This document shows, in pieces, positions 1 through 10,411 of a stretch of DNA of 64,000 bases. Location: NCBI GenBank assembly GCA_031763025.1, contig JASSKH010000021.1:7644611-7708610 (forward strand). The letters run 5' to 3'. The position numbers and the translations under genes were made by a program. Each line of letters begins with the position of its first letter. Within the stretch, counting starts at the first letter, position 1. The DNA is from Macrocystis pyrifera (Eukaryota > Sar > Phaeophyceae > Laminariales > Laminariaceae). The notes beneath the pieces were generated by a model. The model had not been told where the DNA came from, ran no database searches, and worked only from the letters and a program-made list of their open reading frames with translations.

Positions 1-56
1 AACGCGCCTTTTCCCAACAATTAGACCCAGCTCACAGTAGTAGGTCCGTTTACATT

Positions 57-735
57 TCATACCATGAAAGGGCCCGGCCAAACGAGGAAAAGCTTCGCAA
101 CGAAGCGCATCAGCTCGTGCACCGACAGACTGAGGTCGGGGTTCGCCGTATCGCACATGACACCCCGAGCTGCAGTGGTCGACAGGCTAAGGCAGTTTCT
201 GAGGGCGTGGGTGCGGAGCTGGGCTGCCGCCGCCGTGAAAGCCACGCCGAGGACGGGTACCCGAGCCGGACAGGGGCGATCGTCGCTGACATCAGACATC
301 AGACGAGAGCCCGATGGACAGGACCCCGACGACACCTGACCGCACGAGTCGGTCGGCGACCATGATCATGTGGTCGATGGACGCGTCCGCGCGTGGCCGG
401 CCCAAACTGGGCCACGTCGGAACCGCTGAGGGAGCGAAGCTGAGCGGTAACGAGCGACGTCACGTTGACGGATTCCCTCACGAAGGCCTGCAAAATACCC
501 GCCGGAGAATCGGTGGGATGAAACCCCGGATGATCCAGTGCCTGTGGCGGGGTTGATTTTTTCCCGCATCGACCAGCTTCGACTTCAACCATTCCCGCTC
601 CCTCGCGTCACGGCTGCCCCGCGAGTCGTCGTCCGGGAGTAGCTCGGTTTTCGACGAGCTGTTGCAGGGCGATCTCGAGCGCGGGGGCAATGGGACGCAC
701 AGGCCGCCACAATGTCTCAGAGAGGCGACATGGAC
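57..735 (-). pseudogene. Frame-shifted coding-like block, unknown product
   Basis: Four overlapping minus-strand frames in succession look protein-coding, with high G/C at the third codon position: about 735-560 (contains EREWLKSKLVDAG), 560-390 (contains VNVTSLVTAQLRSLSGSDV), 395-300 (contains DHMIMVADRLVRSGVVGVL) and 335-57 (ends ELMRFVAKLFLVW, then TGA). One frame change falls at a T6 run (557-562) and another at a TCTGATG repeat near 300. Either this is a decayed gene or element, or a real gene carrying assembly indels. A minus-strand family B repeat with its poly(C) end lies upstream, as it does before several plus-strand exons, which favours the minus strand. The family is not recognised. 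Confidence 0.4.
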
Positions 736-786
736 GCAGACAAGTCGTCGGTTTTTCAGCTAGACACTGCGTGGAGTTCGTCCTAA

Positions 787-1086
787 AAGACCTGGTTCCA
801 CATTTGCCCGGACCACCGGGCTAGATCGGCCCATGATACCCCCGCCGCACCCGCGGAAGAAGACTCGGAGCCCGCGAGAGGCGCGTCAGTTGCCTCGGGC
901 GACTTCGATTCATCCGACCATCGACAATCACAGCAGCGATGTACCGACCATATCAAGACGGAGTCCCCCGAGGCTAGGATCAGCGCCAATCTGAGCGACG
1001 AGGAAGAAACGGCAGCTGCTCCAACCAACCCAAAGCAAATCGTGGTCTCCCCCGTGTGTGGCAGATGTCTTGTCGCATGGGGGATA
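787..1086 (+). CDS. Possible acidic, disordered exon fragment
   Basis: An open frame after TAA at 784 encodes an Asp/Glu/Ser/Ala-rich stretch (contains EEDSEPARGASVASGDFD and LSDEEETAAAP). Composition suits a disordered region. The antisense frame is also open (783-1118) and would be Ser-rich, so the strand is uncertain. No convincing splice pair was found, and the plus frame runs into a 25-base G tract. Confidence 0.25.
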
Positions 1087-1235
1087 GGGGGGGGGGGGGG
1101 GGGGGGGGGGGTACTCATTTGTTTCTCGCCTTAGTCATTTAACCATTGACCACGCATCCCTTTCGAGACGGAGCACCGTTCCTACTCCTGATAAGAGACA
1201 CCTCCAACAGTTGGGCGCTCATTAAGTTATTTCCA
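1087..1235 (-). repeat. Family B repeat with poly(C) end
   Basis: On the minus strand it ends ATGAGTAC followed by about 25 C. It shares the internal motif CCTTTCGAGACGGAGC with copies at 4916, 12720, 28945, 39940, 58935 and 59665. Confidence 0.75.
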
Positions 1236-1889
1236 TGTATTATTACGTGTACATAGAAACTTTCCCCTTTCTGCTGTGCCGTCTGTGGCAACCATCTCTC
1301 TCCTAGGATAGCGATCGTTGTCTCGCCGCTATTTAGTGTTGCGCCGCAGGGGGAGTGTGTTGATGGTCACTAATGCGTACCTTTTCATCTAAATCGTCTC
1401 GAAGACGACGTCGAAAAGTAACATGGTTGGCCAAATATCCGGGCCAATACCTGACACTGCGAGCTGGTTCCAGCAAGACGTGCAACAGCGCACCTTCGCG
1501 CAATCAAACAAGAAAAAAGAAAAAAACGACGAAGTTTTAGACACTTGACACGTCTATTACATGGCCGCATGGACAAGGGGATCACGTCGGTGAAGAGGAT
1601 TTTGGCGTGCAAGTTGTAGTCCTAGATTATGATGGACATTTTTCGCGTAGTTCTTGGGGAGGCGCTGTTTCATAGGGATTACCTTCCTACAGTAATATCA
1701 ATATACTATGTATTCAGGCCAATTCAGGCCATACCTCGGTCATGTTCTCGTTTCTTCCATTTTTTTTGTCCTTCCCCGTTACTATCTTGGCACGTCTTTT
1801 TCTCTCTCACTCTTGGGCGTAACTCAGATCCGGGGTCACACAGCAGGCTCTCCTCCTCCTCCTCCTCCTCCTCTCTCCCCAACTCTACG
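1236..1889. other. No gene seen; (TCC)n microsatellite
   Basis: Mixed-composition DNA without a convincing frame. A TCC trinucleotide run lies at about 1851-1873. The apparent ORF across 1629-1946 is Ser/Phe/Leu low complexity. Confidence 0.5.
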
Positions 1890-2105
1890 GTTGGTGCCTT
1901 CATTTTTTTAACGCGAGAAGACCTGAGCCGTTTCTTCCCTCGTTGACTCGGGTCTAATAACGCCTACCCACGCAATATACGCGCTCTCAGCTGTTGATTC
2001 TTTTTTTTTTTCTTCAATTTTGCAAATAAAGAAATTCTCACCACCGACGGTGGGATTTGAACTCACGGCATCAAAACCTTACGGGCAGCAGCATTCTAGG
2101 GTATA
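1890..2105 (-). repeat. tRNA-like (SINE-like) repeat, copy 1
   Basis: Direct repeat with the copy at 2112-2325 and a more distant copy at 60530-60670. Shared parts are an AACGCGAGAAG motif, TTCTTCCCTCGT, and a stretch that on the minus strand reads as a tRNA T-arm/B box (GAGTTCAAATCCC). The cloverleaf is incomplete, so this is a tRNA-derived repeat or remnant rather than a gene. Confidence 0.55.
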
Positions 2106-2111
2106 TACCTT

Positions 2112-2325
2112 TGTGCGTTCTTTTTTGTAACGCGAGAAGACTGCAGTCATTTCTTCCCTCGTCGACTTGCGTAGAACAACGGCTACCCACGCAACGCGCT
2201 CTCAGCAGTTGATTCCTTTTTTTTATATTTTGCAAATAAAGAAATTTTCACCACAGACGGTAGGATTCGAACTCACGGCATCAATCAACCTTAGCAACAT
2301 TCTATTAATAGGGCACCGCGGAACC
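2112..2325 (-). repeat. tRNA-like (SINE-like) repeat, copy 2
   Basis: Tandem partner of the copy at 1890-2105 with the same block order. Its minus-strand B-box-like motif is GAGTTCGAATCC, closer to consensus than in copy 1. It lies just beyond the 3' end of the tRNA-Lys gene. Confidence 0.55.
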
Positions 2326-2394
2326 ACCGGGGCGGCCTTGCGTTGTCTACATGCCGGAGAAGCCATAAAAAGAGGTTGGTCATGGACCAGCAAG

Positions 2395-2467
2395 CACCAA
2401 AGGAGGGGCTCGAACCCTCGACCACAGGATTAAAAGTCCTGCGCTCTACCGACTGAGCTACTCTGGT
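2395..2467 (-). tRNA. tRNA-Lys (UUU)
   Basis: A complete 73-nt cloverleaf on the minus strand. The acceptor stem ACCAGAG pairs with CTTTGGT (one G-U), the D stem is GCTC/GAGC, and the anticodon arm CAGGA-CTTTTAA-TCCTG gives anticodon TTT. The T arm GAGGG-TTCGAGC-CCCTC pairs fully, and the discriminator is G. There is no intron and no encoded CCA, as usual for a nuclear gene. A minus-strand T5 run at 2371-2367, about 24 nt past the 3' end, is a likely Pol III terminator. The A box (TAGCTCAGTCGG) and B box (GGTTCGAGCCC) are intact, so it is probably functional. Confidence 0.93.
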
Positions 2468-2568
2468 TCATATTATGATCGACATGTGTTGACAATTTAA
2501 TAGTTGAAAAATTCAGGCTGAGTTTTTTTTTTTTATATTTTTTAAGAATACACACCCACGTAACCATT

Positions 2569-2676
2569 ATTACGGGGGACAACAGTAAGTAGGACCAAAT
2601 ATTGTTAGTAAAAATAGGTAAATATATAGGTTTTTATGTATACCATAGGTCCTATTAACTATGGACCCCCTTAATA
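2569..2676 (+). mobile_element. MITE-1 copy a
   Basis: Terminal inverted repeats of the TTACGGGGGACC...GGTCCCCCGTAA type flank an A/T-rich core (GGACCAAATATTG, then AAAATAGG). It has no coding capacity. This copy has a diverged right end (CCCCCTTAATAG). Confidence 0.8.
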
Positions 2677-4267
2677 GTGCTCAGCAAGGACGCTAATAAT
2701 AGTCTAAATCCTATACAATAGCGTCTAAGAGCCTGCGCCCGATGTTGGCTTCACCAGAAGCCGCGAGCCTTCCCCAAAATTGAAGATTATTGACTGTTGT
2801 AGTCGTACTGTAGGCCGAGTGCTTACGACGCTAAGCGCCTTGACACGATCGCGTCAACATTTTTTTTTTCCTGCGAGCCTACAAGGCTGTGGTAAGAAAC
2901 GCCTGCTGCCAAAGTTCTCGAACAATGCGTTGAGCAAGTTTGGAACCTTGGGGAAGAAAAATTACCTTTCCGGGCATTTTTATTTACGCCTTGGTTTTTG
3001 AAGAGTTGGGAAACAAAATTAGGCACGGTTGTTATTCGTAGCAAATATGCCAAAAGTGAGGGCTGCCCTTTTTTTATTTAATTATTTTTTCGTGTGTCCC
3101 TTGAGGTCGAATTTTCTGAAAAATCCCGAAAAATCGAAAAAATGAGCTTTTTTACCCTTTTGGGACCGCAGTCCCGCTTTGGGGACAATCTACTTGGAAT
3201 TTGAGTGGTTTATCCCCAAAACGGGATGGCAGTTCTAACAGGATTAAGAACGAGGGGGGAGGGGGAGGGGACAAAAAGGCCAGCCCTCGGTTATTTTACA
3301 TTACCGTGAAGAAAAATCGTGCCAAATGTTGTGTCTTCGCTCTCGAAAACCAAGGCTCGAAGTTCCGGAGCCGGATTGTTCCCCCCTGTCTCTGGAACCA
3401 GCTCGCACATGTTCTGTGTTCCTTGCGTTAGGCCGTTCTTTCTTGCCTTCGACATCCAGCACAACCAGTGTCCGTGCCGATTCTTCCATCCTAGAGAGAT
3501 ACAAGTGCTGTGGTCGCTAAACTACGACGTAGAGATAACACATTGTAATGCGGTAAGGAAAGTGGACAATGCTACGATGCCTTGCTACCCGAGCAAGTAT
3601 CGAACTTCCTAGCTAACGTTCCGTGAAACTGAGGCAGGTACGATCGGACATCGTTCCTATCGCATACCTTAGGTTTGAGGCAAGGGCATTGACCGTGGGA
3701 GTACCTACGTAACGTACCCGAGCGTTAGGTAAGGCCCAAGTGTTAAGTAAGGTACATGCGTACCCGGGTATTTTATCCGGATATACCTAAGTGCGTACCT
3801 TGTCTACAGTAGTACGACCTGGATTCGTTGCTTTGGGGGGGGGGCAGACGGCATCCATGGCAACAAGTCTCGAAATGTTTTCATCTCTTTGGGACCTACT
3901 GAAATGTATAATACCAGCATACTGGTGTGATATACCTGGCATACGGGTACATACGCGCGGGGGTTAAAAAGGAGGGAACTATATAGCGCTGGGCGGGGAT
4001 TTTCCGTTCTCATCGGAGTACAGATGGGGTTGGTATTGGCGGCCAAGGTGGTACCTGGTACAAGTTATCTTTCTTTCTGTTTTAAGAGACGGTATGGACC
4101 AAAAACAGTCGAGTGTGACCCTTGTAAGAATGTGCCACAGGCAAGCAGTACGAGCACCAACCATGCCGCGGGAGACTGTGTCTCTCTACTGCTGTGGTAC
4201 CAGTTATTTTTCCGTGTAGCCGCAGTTTCATACAAATCCCCCTGACCCAGTAGCCCGGGCTGTTCGG
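2677..4267. other. No gene seen; contains a MITE-2 copy at 3155-3242
   Basis: AT-richer DNA with short unconvincing frames. At 3155-3242 a diverged MITE-2 foldback is visible (GACCGCAGTCCCG and CCCCAAAACGGGATGG arms). The 3400-3600 frames lack codon bias. Confidence 0.5.
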
Positions 4268-4372
4268 TGTGGCCGATGCTGTAACCGTCGTTCAGTGCGA
4301 TACTGCTGTAACCGTCATTTAATGCGATACTGCTGTAACCGTCACTCAATGCAATACTGTAGCCGTCTTCTA
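4268..4372. repeat. 27-bp tandem repeat, about 4 units
   Basis: The unit is close to GCGATACTGCTGTAACCGTC plus a variable 7-base spacer. Because the period is divisible by three, the minus strand stays open and reads as a repeated SIALNDGYS peptide. This looks like a repeat artefact, not a gene. Confidence 0.75.
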
Positions 4373-4659
4373 TTTGCTCCGGTGTTTTCCTCTCCCTCTT
4401 GTGTCCCGAAGGAGTTGATGCTCGTATCTCCATATGTTTATTTTGTCCCCGCGACGTGGCACGTAGCTTTACAGCAGCGGTACAGTAGCTCTACACGCAG
4501 AATATACTTTTAAACATGGATCTGCTATAGATATTATTTTGCATCCCTGTTCCCTCGGTAGCGTACCCGCGACGAATGGTTCAGATACGGTTCCGTCTTC
4601 AACCTCAACCCCCAGCTCCCCTTACCCCCTACCAATAATATATACCACTCTGGAAATGG

Positions 4660-4915
4660 CCACACCAGAAAACAACCCAATCCATTGGAAGCTGTCAGCC
4701 ATTGCGAGTCCGCCTCACAAGCAGTTCTTAGCAGGATGCAGCTCACCCTTCATGCAACTCGCCCAACACCTCACGGTGCTTCGCGCTTGGTGCAACCATT
4801 GTCTGCCTGGTCGGTGAAAACCCGGCGTGCTCCTTCCCGGCTGAGGGTAGGGATGCTACTCGTAGGGTCTATGGTCGTACGACTACGACCAAGCATGACA
4901 CGAGTATACCCCCCA
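4660..4915 (+). repeat. Family A repeat, partial, poly(C)-ended
   Basis: Carries the family A core (GCTGTCAGCCATTGCGAGTC, CTCACGGTGCTTCGCGCTTG, TCGTACGACTACGACCA) and ends near GAGTATACCCCCC. Diverged at many sites from the 17 and 31-34 kb copies. Confidence 0.75.
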
Positions 4916-5128
4916 CCGTCTGCGCTGCTCCGTCTCGAAATGGATGTGATCAATGTTCAAATGACGAAGGCAAGCTCCAAAAGAGTACACCCCCCCTCCC
5001 CCCCCCTCTGTTTATGGCCGTACGACTACCGGCATGTATGGCATGATCAGACACCCCGCCCTACCGCCAACTCCCCCGTGGGTCTATTGTCACACGACTA
5101 TGGCCACGCATGATATGAAGTACCCCCC
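4916..5128 (+). repeat. Family B fragment plus two truncated family A tails
   Basis: 4916-4998 is a family B fragment (GCTCCGTCTCGAAATGGATG) ending GAGTACACCCCCC. 5015-5128 holds two short copies of only the family A end (TATGGCC-TACGACTA-CCATGCATGA type), the second ending AAGTACCCCCCCCCC. That C tract lies about 20 bp upstream of the acceptor of the exon at 5159. Confidence 0.65.
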
Positions 5129-5158
5129 CCCCTGCTTCCGCCTTCATCGTGCCGACAG

Positions 5159-5239
5159 GTCTTGCCAGGTCCCCCGTGACGCGCGCGGCGTCGACTTCGT
5201 CGGGGCCCCGTATGATGCTGCCGCTGGCGCCTTTCGCAG
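5159..5239 (+). CDS. Internal exon, unknown protein
   Basis: A tract of C and T leads to CCGACAG, giving a phase-2 acceptor; the exon ends CGCAG|GTGAGG, a strong donor in phase 2. The 26 complete codons are very rich in G/C at position three and encode a segment containing ARGVDFVGAPYDAAAGAF. The FVGxPYD run faintly recalls the ureohydrolase (agmatinase/arginase) N-terminal signature, but the glycine and arginine residues that should follow are absent, so no function is claimed. An alternative acceptor lies 10 bp downstream. It is probably an early exon of the gene that includes the 7176 exon, although phases require at least one unseen exon between them. Confidence 0.5.
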
Positions 5240-5613
5240 GTGAGGCAGTCATTTCAGCCGTGATTGGCGTCGCGACTGCGGGGATATTCAGGAACCATCC
5301 CCTGGTTTCAAGGGTTGTTGAGTGAGGGTTAGTGTTGGGGAAAGAGATTCGCGGCTCATAATGCGCTCTAACCGCTGGCGCTTTTCGTGGGCCAATCAAC
5401 CGCCCCAAGTCAACCAGCCGCGACTCGCGGGAAATGATAGGGTAATCACGCCTACTACGTCGGCGAGGTTCGAAGAGTATGTAACGGGCAATCATAATCA
5501 CGGCTACACGTGTATTACACACGTAGCAGTGATATAAAGATTCGCTGAAAATTATCTACACCACGTGTATCATACGTTGTCGTGACTACCGGTACGCAGA
5601 CGAGGTTCAACTT
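5240..5613. other. Presumed intron, nothing recognised
   Basis: Starts with the GTGAGG donor of the preceding exon. No further coding-like frame or repeat recognised before MITE-1. Confidence 0.4.
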
Positions 5614-5721
5614 TTACAGGGGTCCATAGTTAACGGGACCAAATTTTGTTAGTAAAAATAGGCGAATACATATGTTTTTATGTACACCATAGGTCCTGTT
5701 AACTATGGACCCCCGTAATAG
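5614..5721 (+). mobile_element. MITE-1 copy b
   Basis: Same architecture as copy a; the right end GGACCCCCGTAATAG is intact, the left end diverged (TTACAGGGGTCC). Confidence 0.8.
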
Positions 5722-5930
5722 TCGTATTGAAATTCGCGGGAAATGATACCAGATACCTGGCAGTCTCGACTACGCAGGGAAAATTTGAACATTCACGGAA
5801 AATGATACCTGGTAGTCAAGACTTTCTTACGATGGGCGGGATTTATACCACGACTATTAGTAGATACGGGGACTTTTAAAATTCCATCCCCGGGTTTCAG
5901 ACCTTGCGTTTCGAGTCGGGGTGCGGGGGT

Positions 5931-6070
5931 CGGGGGGGGGATTCATGTCATGCATGGTCTTGGCTGTATGACCGCAGACCCTCGCACCCCTACTATGTCG
6001 AAAACGGAGCACGTCGGGTGTTCACCGACCGGGACAGACATTGCTCGCACCAAGGGTCGCTGTTCGCTTG
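5931..6070 (-). repeat. Family A repeat, partial, minus orientation
   Basis: Begins with a G run (poly(C) on the minus strand) followed by TCATGCATGG and the CGGAGCACGTCGGG core. Truncated after the GCACCAAG motif. Confidence 0.7.
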
Positions 6071-6394
6071 TAGTGACACTGCAGGAGCTGGGCGCAGGAG
6101 GAGTGGGGCGCGATGGAGTTGCTTTCTGAAACAGCGAGAAACGGACACAGATAGAAGAGAGGGTCACACAGAGAGAAGAGAGGGCCACACGCTGGTGTGC
6201 AACGCGCGAAATGTCTGGCCGCAGCATAACTGCTGGTCGGCTGCTACAGAGCGGCGGCACTGCTGTTCGCGTGGTCTTTATACTCGTCTGCCGTAATAAC
6301 GTCGTCCCGCGCTGTGTCGGCTTGGTATTACCAAACGCGGCCACCCGACAACAATGCTCACCCCGGACAGAGCACCACAGATCCCCAGTTAGAT

Positions 6395-6597
6395 AATCTC
6401 AGGATAGTGCTGCAGCGCAGATATGCAGTAGTCCTGATCGGTATTTTCGACAGCTCATGCTGCCGGGTGGAAGTGAGCCGAACATTCTGTACCGTGTTAT
6501 GATCTAGTACGAGTTTCCTGGGTTGGATCTGTACTTCACAGATCCTGCGCAACGTCTCATAACGGCAAGTTGGGATACGAATGATCTAGATGATCTA
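6395..6597 (-). mobile_element. MITE-3 copy, minus orientation, broken
   Basis: Contains the family core on the minus strand (GATCCAACCCAGGAAAC and a CTAGATCAT run). Directly followed by a MITE-1 copy, suggesting interruption by insertion. Confidence 0.6.
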
Positions 6598-6600
6598 GTA

Positions 6601-6697
6601 CGGCGGACCATAGGACCTACGGTACACACAACAACCTATATGTTTCCCTATTTTTACTAACAGTATTTGGTCCTATTTACTTCTAGCCCCCGTAATA
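6601..6697 (-). mobile_element. MITE-1 copy c
   Basis: Reverse orientation (CCTACGGTACACACAACAAC, then ATTTGGTCCTATTTAC). Left end truncated; lies inside MITE-3-like sequence. Confidence 0.75.
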
Positions 6698-7045
6698 ATC
6701 TTTCTGCAGTTGCAAGGTGTGATCTGTATGATCTGGATCTTTGCACCGCATCTCGTAACGGTAAATCATAACATCTTGTGACCTAGATCGTTGCTTACTC
6801 TATTACGGGGGACCATAGTAAATAGGACCAAATATTGCTAGTAAAAATAGGTTAAAATATGGGTTTTTATGTATACCGTAGGTCCTATTAACTATGGACC
6901 CCCGTAATAGTGATCTAAATCAGTGATCTAAATCGTACCCTAGACCGCCATCTACATCGTGATGATCTGCATCTATAGATCATGATCTATAGATCGGAAT
7001 CTACAGTAGAGATCTACCGTATCTGCATGGTGATCTACTGTACAA
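6698..7045. mobile_element. MITE-3 fragments with nested MITE-1 copy d (6802-6910)
   Basis: GATCTGTATGATCTGG and GATCTACATC-like fragments of MITE-3 surround a near-perfect MITE-1 copy. That copy begins TATTACGGGGGACCATAG and ends CCCCCGTAATAG, with its flanking TA consistent with a TA target duplication. Confidence 0.65.
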
Positions 7046-7078
7046 TTGTGGTTTGTCCGGTATGTAAAACATTTGTAC

Positions 7079-7134
<56 letters not shown>

Positions 7135-7175
7135 CCCCTCACCCCCTCCCCATCATCGCCTCCGTACGATTGCAG

Positions 7176-7330
7176 GCGCCGCGGTGGCCCACTTGATCAA
7201 CTCCAGCCCGATCAACCCGGAACACCTGGTTTCCGCCAACTCGCAGCCCACGCACCTGGTGGCGTACAAGGAGACCAGGGAGGGGATCTACGGACCGTAC
7301 GAAGTGGAGGTCGAGGAGCGTCCTGCAGAG
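7176..7330 (+). CDS. Internal exon, unknown protein
   Basis: A 53-base C run (7081-7133) plus a C/T tract leads to the acceptor ATTGCAG; the donor is GCAGAG|GTATGA. The exon starts in phase 1 and ends in phase 0, encoding 51 full codons with a balanced, soluble-looking composition (contains HLINSSPINPEHLVSANS and REGIYGPYEVEVEERP). This is one of the most protein-like short exons in the window, but I recognise no family. Any upstream reading into the C run (poly-Pro) is intronic. Confidence 0.65.
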
Positions 7331-7370
7331 GTATGATAGGTAGTGACGAATATCTGGCAATGTTTGTTTT

Positions 7371-7550
7371 GTGGTCTTTTTTTTGTTCCCTGCAGAGATG
7401 TGTTCCGGTTACTGTTAATAAATAGTTACTGCTGTAGGACATTGTGGTGAATGGCAAAAAACATATCGGGTGTATTTTGCGTGATCATTTTTTTTGTTTC
7501 CCGCAGACATGTTCGGGTCAACTTTGGTACTAACTACTGCTGTAGGTATT
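7371..7550. repeat. Direct duplication of about 75 bp
   Basis: Two copies (7371-7440 and 7483-7550) share a T-rich stretch, then CCCTGCAGAGATGT or CCCGCAGACATGT, ending near ACTACTGCTGTAGG. The first contains the same CCTGCAGAG string that ends the exon 40 bp upstream. Confidence 0.45.
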
Positions 7551-7772
7551 ACCATACCGTGTACCAATCTGATCAGAAATGTAAGGCACATTGGGACATT
7601 TAGATACCATATAACTGTCGCTTATATTTAAGATCAGACTGGTACAAAGTATGGTAGTGGTCCCTCTATAGTGCCGGTCGGTATGTGCTATAGTAGCCAG
7701 CCAGCAATACCGGCACTATATATATAGCGTCAACCGGCACTATTTTCTCCGCACACTAGCAGCCGCACTATG

Positions 7773-7884
7773 CTATTACGGGGGACCATGGTTAATAGGA
7801 CCTACGGTACACACAAAAAACCTATATATTTACCTGTTTTTACTAACAATATTTGGTCCTATTTACTATGGACCCCCGTAATAG
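7773..7884 (-). mobile_element. MITE-1 copy e
   Basis: Complete, reverse orientation: CTATTACGGGGGACCATG at the left and GACCCCCGTAATAG at the right. Confidence 0.85.
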
Positions 7885-7984
7885 TTGATCCCATCTGTAC
7901 GGCTGTGTATCTGTACGGAGCGATTCCACAGGCACTATAGCGGGCAACCGGCACTACTCAACCGGCACTATATATAGAGGGACC

Positions 7985-8096
7985 ACTATTACGGGGGGCC
8001 ATAGTAAATAGGACCAAATATTGTTTGCAAAAATAGGGGAAAATATAGGTTTTTGTGTGTACCGTAGGTCCTATTTACTATGGTCCACCGTAATAG
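7985..8096 (+). mobile_element. MITE-1 copy f
   Basis: Complete copy, CTATTACGGGGGGCC to GGTCCACCGTAATAG, about 100 bp from copy e in the opposite orientation. The spacer carries repeated ACCGGCACTAT motifs. Confidence 0.85.
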
Positions 8097-8865
8097 AGTG
8101 TGTAGTTCGCAGCTTTTTTTTTGGCGAGACGAAGATAATTATGGTGGATGTCCTCGCATTACGTAGCTAAAGTCCCTCAAATCTTGCCCTTGGCCACAAA
8201 ACAGACTAAAAACTGTCCCGACGGGAAAAAAAAACGAGTACGTGCAAATGACAAGTGCACCGCAGCCAGTACATACGCTTACGCAACGGAACGGCACTAC
8301 GGGCTGTGTGCTTGCTCTGCCACCCCCTCATCACCTGCAAACCGAATAATACCAGAAAGCCTACCCCATGGTACAAGACTTTCCTCCGGGAAGTGCCTAG
8401 GGGGATGGCGCAAGGACGAAATAATACTCGTACCAGTCATGAAATGAAATACCTGCGTATCTGTTTGGAACTGCATCCACCCATCATTAATGTGTACACA
8501 CACATATTTTTGGGGACAGACTTGTGTACTGCTGTTTGTGGAATTAGTGTGGGATCATTACTACAATAGTATAAAAGAGAGTACTGGTAAGTGGGTATCG
8601 ATGCTGAACAGATGGGTCGCGGCGCTCAATTCAATGCTTGCGGCGTCAACGTAAGTACACAAAAGTTGCGTGATGTTGAGGTTGCTACATAATACTTTGT
8701 GACCGGCCGAGTAAAGTACAGCGTATACTATTAATAGATGAAAAAAATAAAAATAAAACGAAGCTGTGAGATCGAAAATTTACTCCAAATATATGCCTGG
8801 TATATAAATTCCCGAAAAGTGAACGTTTCTTGGCGCTCAGGGTAAAAGAAAGGTTTCACAGATAC
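8097..8865. other. No gene seen
   Basis: Several 60-100 codon frames (8148-8569) overlap each other in different frames without codon bias. No repeat family recognised. Confidence 0.4.
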
Positions 8866-8869
8866 AGTA

Positions 8870-9600
8870 GATGCTCCCAGTACCCGGAGTATCGAGTACA
8901 TTTCGTACTCCAAGCACTGAGAGTATTGGAGTGGTGGTGGCCTAAATGCTGCGAGTAATGGGAAGACCCAAAATATTGCGAGTACTGAGAAGGCCCAAAT
9001 ACTGAGTACTGAGAGTGCGAGCAATACGGAACCCCGAGAGTATAAGCAAATATGTACCCGCAGTATCGACACCCGAAATACTTTTGAAGTACAGGCAATA
9101 TCCGCACGCAGTACAGAACCTCGAGATACTGAGATTACTGGCAGTACACTACATACACCCGAAATACTGCCGGTACTCGTAAGTACTCGAGTTGCTCCCA
9201 TCGAAAGCAATTTGCTCCAACTCCCACTCGTGGGACCATCTGTGCGTGTTTTCTGCCAAAGAATGGGCATGGAATTGTCGACACGGTGCAGAGGTGGTCG
9301 AAGTATCCTTCATACTCCCAAGTAAATGGAGAGTATTTTGGTGCTGCGAGTACTCGCAGTACGAACACTACCAACGGACGAAATGCTGCCAGTACTTGCA
9401 GTACCCGCAATACAGAACCCCGAGATACTTGAAGTACAGGGAGTATCCACAGTAGCGAATCCCGAAATTCTGGGAGCCAGGAAGTATCCGCTGTAGTATT
9501 AATTTAAGAGTACGGAACCTCGAAATACCCCGAGTACTCGCAGCATCTGCAGTACAAACCCGAATTACTGCGAGTACACGAAGTATTTTTCTCGAACGTA
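8870..9600. repeat. Degenerate GTACT/GTATT-rich repeat field
   Basis: Dozens of diverged short units around GCGAGTACT, GAGATACTG and GCAGTAC, many self-complementary. The long minus-strand frame across it (179 codons, Ser/Val/Phe-rich) is repeat-driven. Confidence 0.6.
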
Positions 9601-10302
9601 TTTTTCTTTACTCCCAAGTACTATGGGAGCATCTGTGAAAGGTTAAGGTTCGAACGCACGCCACACGTGAGCACGCCCAAACTCCGTGGCCTTTCTTAAG
9701 ACAACAACTTGTACAGGTGTCATACATGCATGCACGTAAACAGGTCAGAAGAAAAAGAAAGGTGGACGTACTGGTACAACATGAATCAAAATTTGAAAAA
9801 AAACAAAAAAAAGGCGAACAACGTGGTGGTCGAACCCCGGAAACGAAAACGTTATCGAGCGCAGTCAATCATGTACACTACAGTGCTCGTACGGCTTGCA
9901 GGTTGAGGTTTTTATGCATTATAAAACACACATGACAGGGTCTCTCAGAGTAGCTTATACTGGTACGACGGCATGTTTAGCAGCATACTGCTGTAAAATA
10001 CCATGTGGTATGATACGACAGCAGAAGATACGCGTACTCCGCCAAAAGGAGCTTGCACTGCTGCCCTTTCAGCTGGCTCTAGGATCTATCGGTCACCGGT
10101 GTAGGACCCACAGCAGTTCGTGCTTCGAGTACAGCATGTTTTAAACGAATGCTGCTGTGCACGACGATTGTACGAACGATTTGTTGCACTAGACTCGTAC
10201 GTATCGATCCAGAGATGATCGGTACGAACCAAAAAATGCCGGTCACGGTCCCACACTGCGGCACGTACGTGCATAGGCCAATGCCATTGTCAACAACGGG
10301 CA

Positions 10303-10411
10303 TTATTACGGGGGACCATAGTTAATAGGACCAAATATTGTTAGTAAAAATAGGTAAATATATAGGTTTTTGTGTGTATCGTAGGTCCTATTTACTATGG
10401 TCCCCCGTAGC
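10303..10411 (+). mobile_element. MITE-1 copy g
   Basis: ATTACGGGGGACCATAG to GGTCCCCCGTAG; near-consensus core. Confidence 0.85.

Noticed and set aside
4065-4433. Minus-strand SIALNDGYS repeat protein
   Set aside because: Produced by the 27-bp tandem repeat; flanks are not coding-like.
6982-7425. Long poly-proline ORFs across 7081-7133
   Set aside because: They are translations of a 53-base C run that lies in an intron; only the part after the ATTGCAG acceptor is coding-like.
8731-9270. 179-codon minus-strand ORF
   Set aside because: Lies in the degenerate GTACT repeat field; Ser/Val/Phe composition follows the repeat.
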